DNA of 64,000 nt from Cephalotus follicularis (lineage: Eukaryota > Streptophyta > Magnoliopsida > Oxalidales > Cephalotaceae), in assembly GCA_001972305.1 (NCBI GenBank), contig BDDD01002660.1:32081-96080 (forward strand). The letters are read 5' to 3'. The position numbers and the translations under genes were made by a program. Positions 12,552 to 22,566 of the stretch are shown piece by piece (position 1 is the first letter of the stretch; the number at the start of each line of letters is the position of its first letter). Below the pieces are notes generated by a model. The model worked only from the letters and a program-made list of their open reading frames with translations, did no database searches and was not told where the DNA came from.

Positions 12552-13010
12552 TATAGCCACCAACAACCGGTGTCGGTGGCAGCGGTACCAAGTAAGTTTT
12601 TTAATTTTCAGTTTTTTTTTAGATTTGTTAGGGTTTGAACTGTTAGGGTTTTTTTTGGTTTATTTGGGGGTTTTAAAGTGTTGGGGTTATTTTCATTTTG
12701 ATTTGATATTTGTTATTGATTTTGATCTGCTAGCCTTTTTTGTTATTAATTTTTTTTGTTAGGGTTTAGATTTTTTATTTTAGATTTGTTTTTTGTAATT
12801 AACTATTTGTTATTAAATTTGTATATATAATTTATTTTGATTTTTTTTTATCTTTTATGGTTTTTTCAGATTTGTTACCATTTTTATTAATTCACTGTGT
12901 TGTATAATTATATGTTTAAATTGTATAATGCTTTATGTTTCTGTTATTGGGACTTTTTCTTTGTACATTAATTTTTATGGATTGTATAGATGGTTTGCAT
13001 GTTAGCTACC
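12321..13010 (+). other. CACTA 5' leader region with CT repeats
   Basis: Two (CT)n runs (about 12418-12434 and 12520-12552) flank a GC-richer stretch with ACCGGCA words, followed by AAGTAAGTTT, a good splice donor at about 12590, and a T-rich intron-like region. It looks like the untranslated first exon and first intron of the CACTA transcript. The 108-codon ORF here has no family resemblance and is not called. Confidence 0.4.
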
Positions 13011-14639
13011 AGATTTGTAACACCCCCGGTTCGGGATCGGGATGTCACTCCCGATTCAGAACTGGAAATGTCACGCTAAACCGAACTAATCGAAACATAT
13101 CAGCATATTCTAAACTTATGTCATTAAAAACAATAATAAAATCTCCAATTAAACTGATAAAAGAAAATCTCATATTCAAAACTGAAATTCTGCTCATAAT
13201 CAAATTTGTCTCCAAGTTAACACGTGGTGGTCTAAACATAATCTGATAACATAACTAAACCTTAACATAATTTCAAGACGTTGTTCAAAACACCAGTCAA
13301 CAAATGATCGAAAACAACTATTATTCAATTGACATAATCAAAATCCTAAGTGTTTAAATTAACTTCAACTCCAAGTTCCATAATCATAGCATTACTAAAA
13401 GAAACCATATCCTAAAATGTCCTCAAGCCATAGGTGTTCCTCTCATCACACATGCCCATGCTGCCCCAGAATACCTGCCGCATGGAAACAAAAACGCGGC
13501 TGAGCAAACCTCAGTACGGATATAGAAACATAAAACAGTTTACGATACGAAATAAAACGGTACGAAACAAAACAGATTACGAAGCAGATCAGTTTACAAA
13601 GCAGGACATTTTCCGAAATCAATCATAACTGTTACGAAACGAAACCAAACAAGCAGTTGTGGACCAAAACAGATACTAAACAGAACAATGTCCGATACAA
13701 AACAGTGTTCAAAACTTCAGAAAATAAAACATTTTACAGAACGTAACAATTTACGAAACAGTTTACGAAATAGAACAATACAAATCTTTTACAAAACAGG
13801 ATATTTCATAACTAAACCAATTTATGCAAATCAAAAGATGCTCATGTCAAATCATATATATATAGATTCACAATTCAACATAAAGTGAAAATATATATCA
13901 AACATATCAGTTTCCAAAACTTTTCTGAATCCATGTTTTATACTGAGAGATGCAATATCGAATTAAATACATACATATATGCAAGGGATCTTGCAGAATC
14001 CACTTGCCAAACGGAATAACGTGTACGGCACTACACAATCAATTCCAATACTGAATTCTTAACAAAATTTCTAGGGTTAACCCATACGCCTCTATCAAAA
14101 GGGGGATCCAAATCCTATTCACAGGATATCAGAACAAAGAGAGACGCCGTAAACTATATCACACCGCTACGGAAGTGTCATGTCCCCGTGCCAGGCCTAC
14201 GACATGCCTATGGTGCCTCCATAGGTAGGAAACAAATATTCTCAGTATTTCGAAAATAATGATTTTATCAAAAATCATTTCAAAACATATATTCTAACAT
14301 ATCCAAAATCATAATCATATCCAAGTTCGAAAATTTACATACTTCCAAAGGTGAAAGTCATGTTCATTTAATCAAAATCAGCATACTTTCAATGGTGAAA
14401 GTCATACCCGTTTAACATACTTTCAATAGTGAAAGTCATGCTCAAATTATAAAATCAGTAATATTTAACTTATTAATAAAACATATTTCATTCAAATAAA
14501 TCCAAATATCCGAAAACGAAGAATTCTATTTCAACACCATTAGAAGATAACAAGAAACATTCGTACATTTATCATAAAAGTGAGACTAAATTGTTTCAAT
14601 AAAATCAGATTAAGATAGACAAAGAACGATAGTATCACC

Positions 14640-14832
14640 TGTAACGACCCGGCCCAATCTTGTGAGGTATTGTCCGCTTTGGGTTCAAGAGGTGGCCCCC
14701 GTGTCCCACACGTGGCACTTTGTCCCGCACGGTTTTGTCCTCAAAAGGCGCCTCACAAGTTTGAGAAGGGTTTTCACATATATACCAAGGATCTCCCCGG
14801 TACACTTCCGATGTGGGATGCGGGTCATGACA
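14640..14832 (-). repeat. 193-bp TRIM-like LTR, copy A, with snRNA-type USE and TATA
   Basis: It runs TGTAACGACCCGG to GGTCATGACA. Minus strand: ATCCCACATCG (14819-14809) matches the plant snRNA upstream sequence element RTCCCACATCG, and TATATATG (14784-14777) follows after 24 bp, the spacing of Pol III-type plant snRNA promoters. It differs from copy B at only a few positions. Confidence 0.65.
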
Positions 14833-14970
14833 AACTCCCCCCGTTTAATCCCTGGCGCCCTCGCCAGGTGAGAGGCCAAACAGATCCAAATACCACGACA
14901 GGCTCGTGGTCAGCCCAGAATGACCGCGTATCCGACATAGAAGTTGTATTGGGTCAGCTATGATATCACC

Positions 14971-15163
14971 TGTAACAACCCGGCCCAATCTTGTGAGGTA
15001 TTGTCCGCTTTGGGTTCAAGAGGTGGCCCCCGTGTCCCACACATGGCACTTTGCCCCGCACGGTTTTGTCCTCAAAAGGCGCCTCACAAGTTTGAGAAAG
15101 GTTTTCACATATATACCAAGGATCTCCCCAGTACACTTCCGATGTGGGATGCGGGTCATGACA
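14971..15163 (-). repeat. 193-bp TRIM-like LTR, copy B, with snRNA-type USE and TATA
   Basis: The partner of copy A, same length and near-identical. USE at 15150-15140 and TATA at 15115-15108 on the minus strand, again 24 bp apart. Just beyond its right end lies AGATT, the target duplication shared with the far end of X3. Confidence 0.65.
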
Positions 15164-15168
15164 AGATT

Positions 15169-16153
15169 ATATAAAAATGGGAAAGTAGCCATTGATTTCA
15201 TGTAATGAGTACTGACAGATTAGGGACTTAGATTTGGTGTAACAAGTCAAGCTATTAATGGGGTGCTTTGCACACCAACATGTTTATTGTAGATTTGTAG
15301 TAGACTTAGCACACAAAGGCTTTGCATAAAAGTTTATACAAATATACTAACTAGTTTATCTGTGTTTTTTTTATACTAACTTCATATGTGCTTCTTTATA
15401 CTTTTTGAGGATGTCTCATCATTCTGTCACTTAACTATGAACTTCTCTAGCTTTTCTTCAAGGTGCTCTAATAATTATTATGCTGTCATATTTGAATCTA
15501 GTCTTTTTTTAAATTTCTGATATTCTGTGTTTGTGGAAATTAGTCAGGCAACAAAGATGTGTACTTTTCATCAATTAATTTTAGTTGGTTAGTTAATCCT
15601 TGCTTCATTTTTTTTTATAATTTTACAATTTAACAATGACAAATAAACTCTATATATATTATCAAGTCCTTTATGCTGTAATGGATGCGACAATAATGTT
15701 AGCTATTGTTTTTCACTCATGAAAATTGATCACATATTCTTTATCCTTCCCTGCCTCTCCAACCTTTGGTAATTAGAAGCTTTTGTGACTCATTTGACTA
15801 CCTACCAAGTCTTTCAGTCTAGCTGAAACTATCATACTCAATTTTTATTGTTGCAATGCTTTAAAGTTGTAATTAATTTTCTGCACAATGGAAGAGTCTT
15901 CATCAGTAGAAGAATATAACATTTGCATTAGCATTTAGCAGGGAGCAAAGAATTAATTTTAGATGCAGAATTATGAGTGGACTAAGAGGTCATGTCGGAT
16001 TTTTGTTGTAGCATGCTAAGAGTTGAGTTGTCTTTTGAATTGTGTTTTCCTTACATGTAGTTTAGTCCATTTTTAGCAGAGGTCATGCCAGATTTTTGTT
16101 ATAGCATGAAATTTTGAATGTTTAAAGATAATTTATTTTTCTTTGGATGATAG
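15169..16153 (+). other. CACTA internal non-coding region
   Basis: AT-rich, intron-like sequence between X3 and the transposase exon. It holds a direct repeat of about 35 bp containing AGGTCATG and GATTTTTGTT (about 15986-16016 and 16078-16108). No exon was recognised. Confidence 0.4.
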
Positions 16154-16696
16154 GAGCAACTGACAACTAAATTAAATGCGCTAACACCGAAAAGCAGTCA
16201 GGATCCAACACTGTTAGACCTAGTCTTTGTTGATGTCGTGGGTGGTGATGGACATGGTCGTGTGCGAACAATGGGCATAGTTGTTGTCCCACCTAGTAGT
16301 AAATCAAGAACATCATCTTCCCAAGCTTCTCAATCTAATCTTGAAGCAAGTATTCGTGCAAAGTATGACGAAAGAATCATTGATCTTGAAAGAAAGTTGC
16401 AACAACAAATAAGTGACCAACAACGACAGATTGCAGAACTTATGATAGCTATGCATAATCAAAATGTAGTGTCTCCAAGAACTAATATTCATTCAACAAT
16501 TCCTACTATTGATTTTAGTGTCGGCGAAACTCGGGATCCGACCTTATTACCAAACTCTCATCAGGTAATTATCTATATATGAAAATATGCATCTCATTTC
16601 CATAGAAAATATATATATTAAGGATACATATTTGAACTTATATTTTATTTTATACATTCATAACTTTTGCAGGATGATGATACACCTACAACATAG
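16154..16696 (+). CDS. C-terminal exons of a plant En/Spm-type transposase-accessory protein
   Basis: Exon 16154-16564 follows a TAG acceptor and reads EQLTTKLNALTPKSSQDPTL, then a VFVDVVGGDGHGRVRTMG core and a coiled segment rich in E, Q and R (about residues 70-100). It ends CAG/GTAATT. An acceptor at 16671-16672 leads in phase into 16673-16696, ending DDDTPTT and a stop. The core and the coiled tail are typical of the plant Ptta/En/Spm transposase family (Transposase_24). Only the C-terminal part, 144 codons, is here and upstream exons were not found, so this is a truncated gene. It may have served in binding the subterminal repeats. Confidence 0.65.
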
Positions 16697-16706
16697 AAGC
16701 AGAGAT

Positions 16707-16800
16707 GAAATCCCGTACGTGGATATTTTTAGTTTTTGTTTTAGGAAGTTATTATATTGACTACATTATATGTAGACGATAAATTAAGCAAAATAGTTTG
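16707..16800 (+). repeat. Left copy of a direct duplication bracketing the captured exons
   Basis: GAAATCCCGTACGTGG through TAGTTTTTGTTTTAGGAAGT to AGCAAAATAGTTTGTT recurs at 18498-18619 with few differences and a short indel. The captured host sequence lies exactly between the two copies. Confidence 0.75.
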
Positions 16801-16821
16801 TTTACATTTTTCATTTTCCAG

Positions 16822-16966
16822 GGTCCTTAGAGCACTTACCAGAAAGCTTAAATTGCATGAAGATATATCCCTCTATTCAATAGCAAAGAAATGCCCCCCA
16901 AACTTCACTGGGGCCGACATGCATGCCCTCGGTGCTGATGCTTGGTTTCATGTTGCAAAACGCAAG
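16822..16966 (+). pseudogene. PEX6: Captured exon of a PEX6-like peroxisomal AAA ATPase
   Basis: The exon is bounded by TTTTCCAG and GGTGAG splice signals and encodes RVL-RALTRKLKLHEDISLYS, then IAKKCPPNFTGADMHALGADAW and FHVAKRK. This is the end of the second AAA module of plant peroxin 6, the ATPase that with PEX1 pulls the import receptor PEX5 out of the peroxisomal membrane. In plants that I recall, M-Y-A-L-C-A-D-A-W is usual; here M-H-A-L-G-A-D-A-W. The exon starts in the third codon position and ends at a codon boundary. The rest of PEX6, including the Walker motifs, is absent, so this is a captured fragment and not the host locus. Confidence 0.8.
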
Positions 16967-17372
16967 GTGAGTACAACATGGTTTAGCTGTGGTTTTGTTT
17001 GATGTAGTTACAAATGTTAAAAGGTTTTAACTTCTGAGCTTTTGTGGAATAAAAGGGTTAATTTGTGTGGTGGTTGTGTTGGTTCAGTCCCAAGTTGCTT
17101 AAAAACTTATTATTACAAGCTATATCTGTGTACAAAGCCAATGCTCTGGAATTAAGGAAATGAATGCTATAGTAATGTGAACATAACTTTAATGGGTCAA
17201 TGTGTCTGCTCTTCGTAATGTCTTCTCTTTGAGGTGTCAATTTGGGGATCTGTGAGACGTACATCTTTTTCCTTGTCATGCCATAATGACCAGAAAAGCG
17301 TTGCAGTTTCAACTGCTTTATAATGGTGTACAATAAAATGTAACAAATTAGTGGTTCATGTCTTGTTTGCAG

Positions 17373-17435
17373 GTTGTTGCATTTGCTACCTTCTTTAATC
17401 ATCAATCAGCAGTTGCAACACTTCATGCACTAAAT
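17373..17435 (+). pseudogene. Captured exon of an RRM RNA-binding protein gene
   Basis: A 63-bp exon after TTTGCAG and before GTGAGA encodes VVAFATFFNHQSAVATLHAL-N, the second half of an RNA recognition motif (beta-3/RNP1-like strand and helix 2), closest in memory to plant speckle-type RRM proteins with a F-x-x-x-x-x-A-x-A-A-x-x-A-L-N-G pattern. It begins and ends on codon boundaries, as does the end of the PEX6 exon before it and the start of the one after it. Its parent gene is not in the window. Confidence 0.6.
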
Positions 17436-18238
17436 GTGAGAGTTTATTTATTTCTTTATTACTTTGATCTATTGTTTGTGGCTATGTCATATCAGAATGC
17501 AAAAAATCTAATCTATAAAATTTGATTAATTGGATATCATGAGGTTATTAAGGGCCTGTCAATACAAGAGGATACCTAGCGACAAAGATTCGCTCATTAT
17601 GGTGGTAGTCAATTCTATTGTGGAATTTCAGTAAATTCATTAGGAATCACACTATCACCTTGTGTTGTTGTCAATTATGGCAGTAAAAATTGAAAATTGT
17701 GATTTGAAAGAGAACTTTTAGAATTTTTCTGGTAGGAGTCCTTTTAAGAATTGATATAGTTACGGCCTTTGGGATGGCAACAATAATTAAGAAAGCTACC
17801 GTAGTTAAGTAACTGAAAGTCATGAATACATTTTATTTGATTGGCATATGCTGACACCACTGTGGCACCAGTGTAACCTTGAACAATCACAACCATCTGC
17901 ATAAAATTTATGGAAGGATGTTGACACCATAAAACGCATTTAGTTACCATAATTGCTAATCCCCTCCTACATTATTGCTCCATATGCATCTTGCTATGTA
18001 GGAGAATTTGTTAGTTAAGACATTAGAGAATAAATCACATGGACAAGATGCACTCTTTTGCAAATTATTGCTTTTCATGACCCATGTTTGATGAATCAAT
18101 GGTCGGACCAACCTCTAAACTTGGCAGAAAATATTTCATGTAAACTATTGATGCCTATTAGTTTATCCTTCACAATAAAGGATGATAAATGTGCTTGAAT
18201 GCTATTTCATGACTTTTCAGGTCTTTTTTTTCTTCCAG

Positions 18239-18322
18239 GTCTTACCAAAACTATCACCTTCTATTTCTATGGTTGAGCTAAAGAAATATGAGATGCTTCG
18301 GGACCAGTTTGAGGGAGCTTGA
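18239..18322 (+). pseudogene. PEX6: Captured last exon of a PEX6-like gene
   Basis: After a T-rich tract and TTCCAG it encodes VLPKLSPSISMVELKKYEML and RDQFEGA, then a stop. The L-S-P-S-x-S-x-x-E-L-K-K-Y-E-x-L-R-D-Q-F-E-G ending is the C-terminus of plant PEX6. The exon that normally links it to the AAA exon (an acidic stretch with V-V-E-Y-x-D-F) was not found. The RRM exon lies where it would be. Sequence to about 18497 may be captured 3' UTR. Confidence 0.8.
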
Positions 18323-18497
18323 AATTGAATTTATGGTCAAGTGTTGTAAATTCTGCATTCTATAAATGCTGGCCTGCAAGGACACTGCAATACTTTCCCT
18401 TCCTAATTCAAGAAACATACACTATGATACAAGGAATTGCGTATAAAGCTTGAGTTACGTGAACAGTATTCCTTTTCCTTTTCTGATGTGCTTGTTT

Positions 18498-18619
18498 GAA
18501 ATCTCGTACATGGATATATTTAGTTTTTGTTTTAGGAAGTTGTTATTATATTGACTACATTATATTAACTACCTTTTATGCCCATGGTGTTTATTTACAT
18601 TTAAGCAAAATAGTTTGTT
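18498..18619 (+). repeat. Right copy of the direct duplication bracketing the captured exons
   Basis: Partner of 16707-16800. It carries about 25 bp not present in the left copy. An arrangement of this kind is expected when filler DNA is copied in during repair of a break. Confidence 0.75.
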
Positions 18620-18809
18620 AGCTATAATATTGTACAATAATATATATATATATATAAATTATATTTAATTCGAGATGTAACGCTTGTAGCTCTGTCGATG
18701 CAATGTCTGCTTCCCAATAATAATGTCGTGGGTTCGACCTCTATTTTGCACAAAAAAAATCAGATTATAAAAGATTTAAATGAATTTTATATTATTTTTA
18801 TTATTTAAA

Positions 18810-19066
18810 AGAAAACCTTCAAAAACGGAAGCACAATCGTTTCAAAAAATTCAGTTTATCAATACCTTTTTAAAACGGTTATTCGCTGTTTCAAAAGATA
18901 AGCTTTTGAAACGGTTTTTTCGACGTTTCAAAAAGCTTTTGTCATGCCAGTTTTTTGAAATTCCATCTTCCCGTTTCAAGACCGTTTAAAAAGTCCTTTT
19001 GAAACGGAAAAACAACTATTTTGAAACGGTAGCCATCCGTTTCAAAATGGCTGTTTTCTTGTAGTG
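18810..19066 (-). repeat. Right CACTA terminus with subterminal repeats
   Basis: The array of TTTTGAAACGG and CCGTTTCAAAA words is the mirror of the left end and closes with TTTTCTTGTAGTG. The inner limit is approximate. Confidence 0.85.
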
Positions 19067-19413
19067 ATATCTGCTCTCAGGTCTACTTTGCAAGCTTTAA
19101 GTCTGCTTTGCAATAATAAATGCATATTTGCCCTCTGATCTGCTCTGCAGGTTTTGGTCTGCATTAAGGCACTGACATAGCCCCCTTTAACCACCGGCCC
19201 CTTTGTCTTAAAGCGTTGACAGTATTGAGTAAAGCGTCGTCGCTTTACAAGTATCAACTCTGCTCTCCAACCAGTATCTCATGTCTACTTTGCAGCCAAC
19301 ATCTCAAGTGTTCTCTGCAATACATATTTCAGGTCTGCTCTGCACTTGCCATCGAGGTCTGCCTTGCCTCTAAGGTCTAAATTGAGATCTGCCTTCTCTA
19401 ACACCGTGGTCTG

Positions 19414-19741
19414 TGTGACATCCGTGTCCTAGTAGTCTGTGTCTGTGAGTCTACGTGGCATTCTGTTTGTTTGTCTCGTGGTTAGTGTTTTTCTGGCATT
19501 TGTGACATATGCATCACGACATTAATAATATTTTTTTTACCAGTGTGATTTCATTATGAATGGTTTTTCTGCATAACAAATAAGTTTTCTTTGCTATAAA
19601 ATTAAATGATGTTTTACTGAAATTGTTACTGAATTCAGAAAATAAGCCAAGTGGTATGTCCTAAACATCCAATTTCTGTTCGTATCGGTTAAAGTCAGGA
19701 CATAAACCCAGTCCGTTATGGTTGGGTATATATATATTGAG

Positions 19742-19796
<55 letters not shown>

Positions 19797-21392
19797 CCCG
19801 TTTTCTCTCTCCTTCTCTCCCGTTCTCTCTCTCTCTCGCTTCTACCTCTGCCTCAAGTGTCACTGTCGATATGATGCCGGCGAGACCGTCGTGACCTCCT
19901 GAGCCCGCTGATGCCACCCCTGTACTGGCAACCGCCCCATGCACGTGCGACGAGCTCTTCTCTCTCCTCGCCTGTGTTTTGCGTCAAACCTCTGTCTCCT
20001 GCGACAATCACGTCAAGGCGAGCCCAGATCCGGTATCCTCGCATCAAAGCGAGTCGAACCCGACTAGCACCGATCCATGGAGACGTCGGCAGCGCAGATC
20101 GACGGAGAAGTCAGCCGTGATCAAACGTGCCCGTTCCGGCCAGATGTAACAGCGTCGTGACAAACACGCCTCAGATCCATGATCCCCGACCTCCGACGCA
20201 CAAGATGTGACCTTCCCCACTGTTGACCGGCAACTGCGCATGGCTGACATGCCCTCGCAGTTGGCGGGGCGTGAGCCCACAGGTCAACAGCCTCCGGCAG
20301 CGCGTTGCAGACGCGTCCAGCTTTCCTACTCCGTTTTCCGGGTAGGTGTGATCCGTTCTGGTTCTGCTCCAAGATTCTCAATCCGTGCTCCGTTCCGTCT
20401 TCTTTCGGTAAACTCTGAACTCTGTTCCGTTAATTCTGCTCTTCGTTGAATTCTGTATTTCTGTATCTATTTCTGCGATATTAAGAACTTGAATTGTTTA
20501 TATTATTCAAAATTGGATAACCTAGATGACCACTTGGACTTACTTTAATGATTTCAAAAGAGTGTTTAATTAAAGTTTTAAACGATGTTTATAATAATCA
20601 GACTTCTACTACTGTTGACCCTATAGGTCGGTTATAGTTTTCTGACATCTGCATGCATTTCATCGCATAAAGCATCTCACGTCTTAGTACGTGTTTGAGT
20701 TCTGTTTAATTGTCGAGTCTGGTCTGATATGTATATATATTTGTCTGTCTATCTGTTGGCATAGGATCCTACCTTTGAGGTCGGCTATGGAGGCGACTAG
20801 TCGTGGGACTTGCTCGTCTGTTCTGTGAGTGAAACGCCTTTCTTTAACCCTTTTTATTTTGAATTTCATCTAAATGATTTAAATGTTTTAAGCATGTTCA
20901 CTTATTTATTTCCATATCTGAATGAATTTGGATTTACTTCTATTCTAAAACATGTTTAAGTTTTAAGGTCTAATACATTCTTCAAATGTTTTTCAAATGC
21001 TCGCATGATTATAGTCATACTATGACGCTATCTTCAGCTATATCTATACATGATAAGGAAAATGATTTCTTTATCTATTTGAAATTTGTTTTCAATATGT
21101 TTTTATGGCATTGATGATTTTCCTAATCTGTTTAAATCTGTTTTAGACATTGGAAATTTTATGTATCTGCTGAATCTGTTTAAATATGTTTCGATGCATG
21201 GTGATCTCCGTATTGTATTAGATACCATTCTGTTGCCCATGAGAGGCACTGTTTGCACATGTATGACATTCTGCTGATGCTTTGACACGACGGTGTCATT
21301 ACCACTATATCTGCTGGACGTTCGGCCCAACGAGGCCCATGCGTCAATCTTACCTAGTAGACCCATTGCATCTTTATATATTTATTCTATTT

Positions 21393-21440
<48 letters not shown>

Positions 21441-22237
21441 GCTGATTTCTGGAAATATCTGTTTTATAAATCAGTTTTGAATTTATATTATGTTTAAGTT
21501 GTTTTAATCTATTTTATAAATCATATTCTGAATTTTGATTCTGTTTTTGAAATTCTATTTCAGTTGTTTTATACTTTTGTTATATTTTTTATGAAAATAT
21601 ATTTTTATGCGAGCAAAACTCTGCTAAGTCTTTTGTTCCATCTCACTAGTCATGTAGACTAACCCCCTCCTCTGTTTTTGTTTTTAGTTCAGACAGATTA
21701 ATCTGCTTGTGCTTTGTTAGCCATTCAGTCTGTCTGTTGAGGTGAGACCACAAGGGCATGCCTACCAGAGTTTCCACACATGCATAGCATCGCTACAACA
21801 ATATTTTAAATTATGCATTATTCATGTTTTATATAAAGGTTTTGGTTTCATTTAGAAGGGCTGAGCCCTATTTTTTATTTATGTTTTGATAATATGGTTG
21901 AGACAGAGTCCAACCCATACTTGTTTTATGTTTTAAATTATGGTCTGCTGAGAACTGAACCCATTTATAAATAGCTGATTTCCTCCTTCGAGAGTGTGGA
22001 TTTTATAAACTTTGTTTTTCTTTACAGGGGGCATAGTTCGATAAACGGATACTACATGCCCGATTTTCGTAAAAATTTAAGAGTTATAATTATTTTCAAC
22101 TTTTCAAAGAAATTCTTCTGTTTAAAAATATATTTTTGAAACTCTGTTCTGCTGAACCTATGAGGTGAGTCTCTAATAGGAGGTTTGGCCTCGTAGTGGG
22201 CGCGATGAATCCCAACGGGCTGGGTTCGGGCGTGTTA
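19414..22237 (+). mobile_element. X2: 2.8-kb solo-LTR-like element, plus orientation
   Basis: It runs from TGTGACATCC to GGGCGTGTTA and is flanked by the exact 5-bp duplication GTCTG (19409-19413 and 22238-22242), inside the left SIRE-A LTR. A TATATATATATT promoter box at about 19726, a (CT)n leader from 19741, and the shared GGGGGCATAGTTCGATAAAC block near 22027 give the order of an LTR. The last 400 bp match X1 reversed and X5. No coding domain is present, and the ORFs through the CT runs are artefacts. Probably the solo LTR of a chromovirus. Confidence 0.65.
19741..19797 (+). repeat. (CT)n microsatellite
   Basis: About 25 CT units with small interruptions, just downstream of the X2 TATA run. 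Another run lies at about 21396-21434. Confidence 0.9.
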
Positions 22238-22407
22238 GTCTGCCTTTGCCTCTGAGCTTTTCCATCAGTCTCTGAGTTCTGCACCTTAATAGATAAAAAT
22301 AATTTCCTTTGCCCGAATTTCAACTTTGTCAACTTGCACATAAACTGAAACTCATTAGACGCAAATATGTTATCATCAAAATTTATGACTGAGATAAAAA
22401 TGGCAAC

Positions 22408-22566
22408 AATTGATGATTTGAGGTTTTCTAATCAAACTTTTTGATGCTATACAATATATGCTATTTGTTTTTTGAAATATTTGCTAAGGGGGAGGGTAGT
22501 ATATGTTTGTTTGTCAACTTATGCTTACTTATGGTAAATTTTTATCATCATAAAAAATGGGGAGAT
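22408..22566 (+). other. Internal remnant between the inverted SIRE-A LTRs
   Basis: A 159-bp piece typical of the zone just before a SIRE 3' LTR: an AAGGGGGAGGGTA purine run, a TTATCATCATAAAAAATG stretch, then the polypurine tract GGGGAGAT against the right LTR. The side touching the left LTR has no polypurine tract. Confidence 0.7.

Larger units (their letters stand above)
13016..15163 (-). mobile_element. X3: solo-LTR-like insertion in the CACTA element with TRIM-like 193-bp repeats at its right end
   Basis: It starts TGTAACACCCCCGG and ends GGTCATGACA, between matching AGATT duplications (13011-13015 and 15164-15168). Its first 1.6 kb match 38643 to about 40400 in X4, another minus-strand solo LTR. 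Its right end is instead two 193-bp direct repeats (14640-14832 and 14971-15163) around 138 bp. That internal part has a polypurine-like AAACGGGGGGAGT (minus) by the left repeat and TGATATCATAGC (minus), like a Met-tRNA primer site, by the right repeat, as in a small LTR element. The two halves seem to come from different families, yet one target duplication encloses both. Confidence 0.65.
12093..19066 (+). mobile_element. Non-autonomous CACTA (En/Spm) transposon carrying host gene exons
   Basis: The ends are CACTACAAGAAAAATGGC and GTTTTCTTGTAGTG, imperfect TIRs of the CACTA superfamily, flanked by the 3-bp target duplication ATA (12090-12092 and 19067-19069). Both subterminal zones hold many copies of TTTGAAACGGT in both orientations. 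Inside are a CT-rich leader, the solo LTR X3, a small transposase-accessory exon (16154-16696) and exons of a PEX6-like and an RRM gene. The large TNP2-type transposase is absent, so the element depends on another copy for movement. Its 6,974 bp include 2.1 kb of X3. It sits inside the left SIRE-A LTR, whose sequence reads on across it. Confidence 0.9.

Noticed and set aside
14662-15205. Several overlapping ORFs in the 193-bp repeats
   Set aside because: They are the same repeat read twice in several frames, on both strands, with no protein family resemblance; they follow from the GC-rich repeat.
17058-17405. 115-codon minus-strand ORF next to the RRM exon
   Set aside because: It overlaps a splice-bounded plus-strand exon and intron-like DNA, with no family resemblance.
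19594-20449. ORFs of 60-116 codons in X2, including one rich in R-E repeats
   Set aside because: The R-E peptide is the translation of the (CT)n run, and the others are GC-rich LTR leader sequence with no motif.
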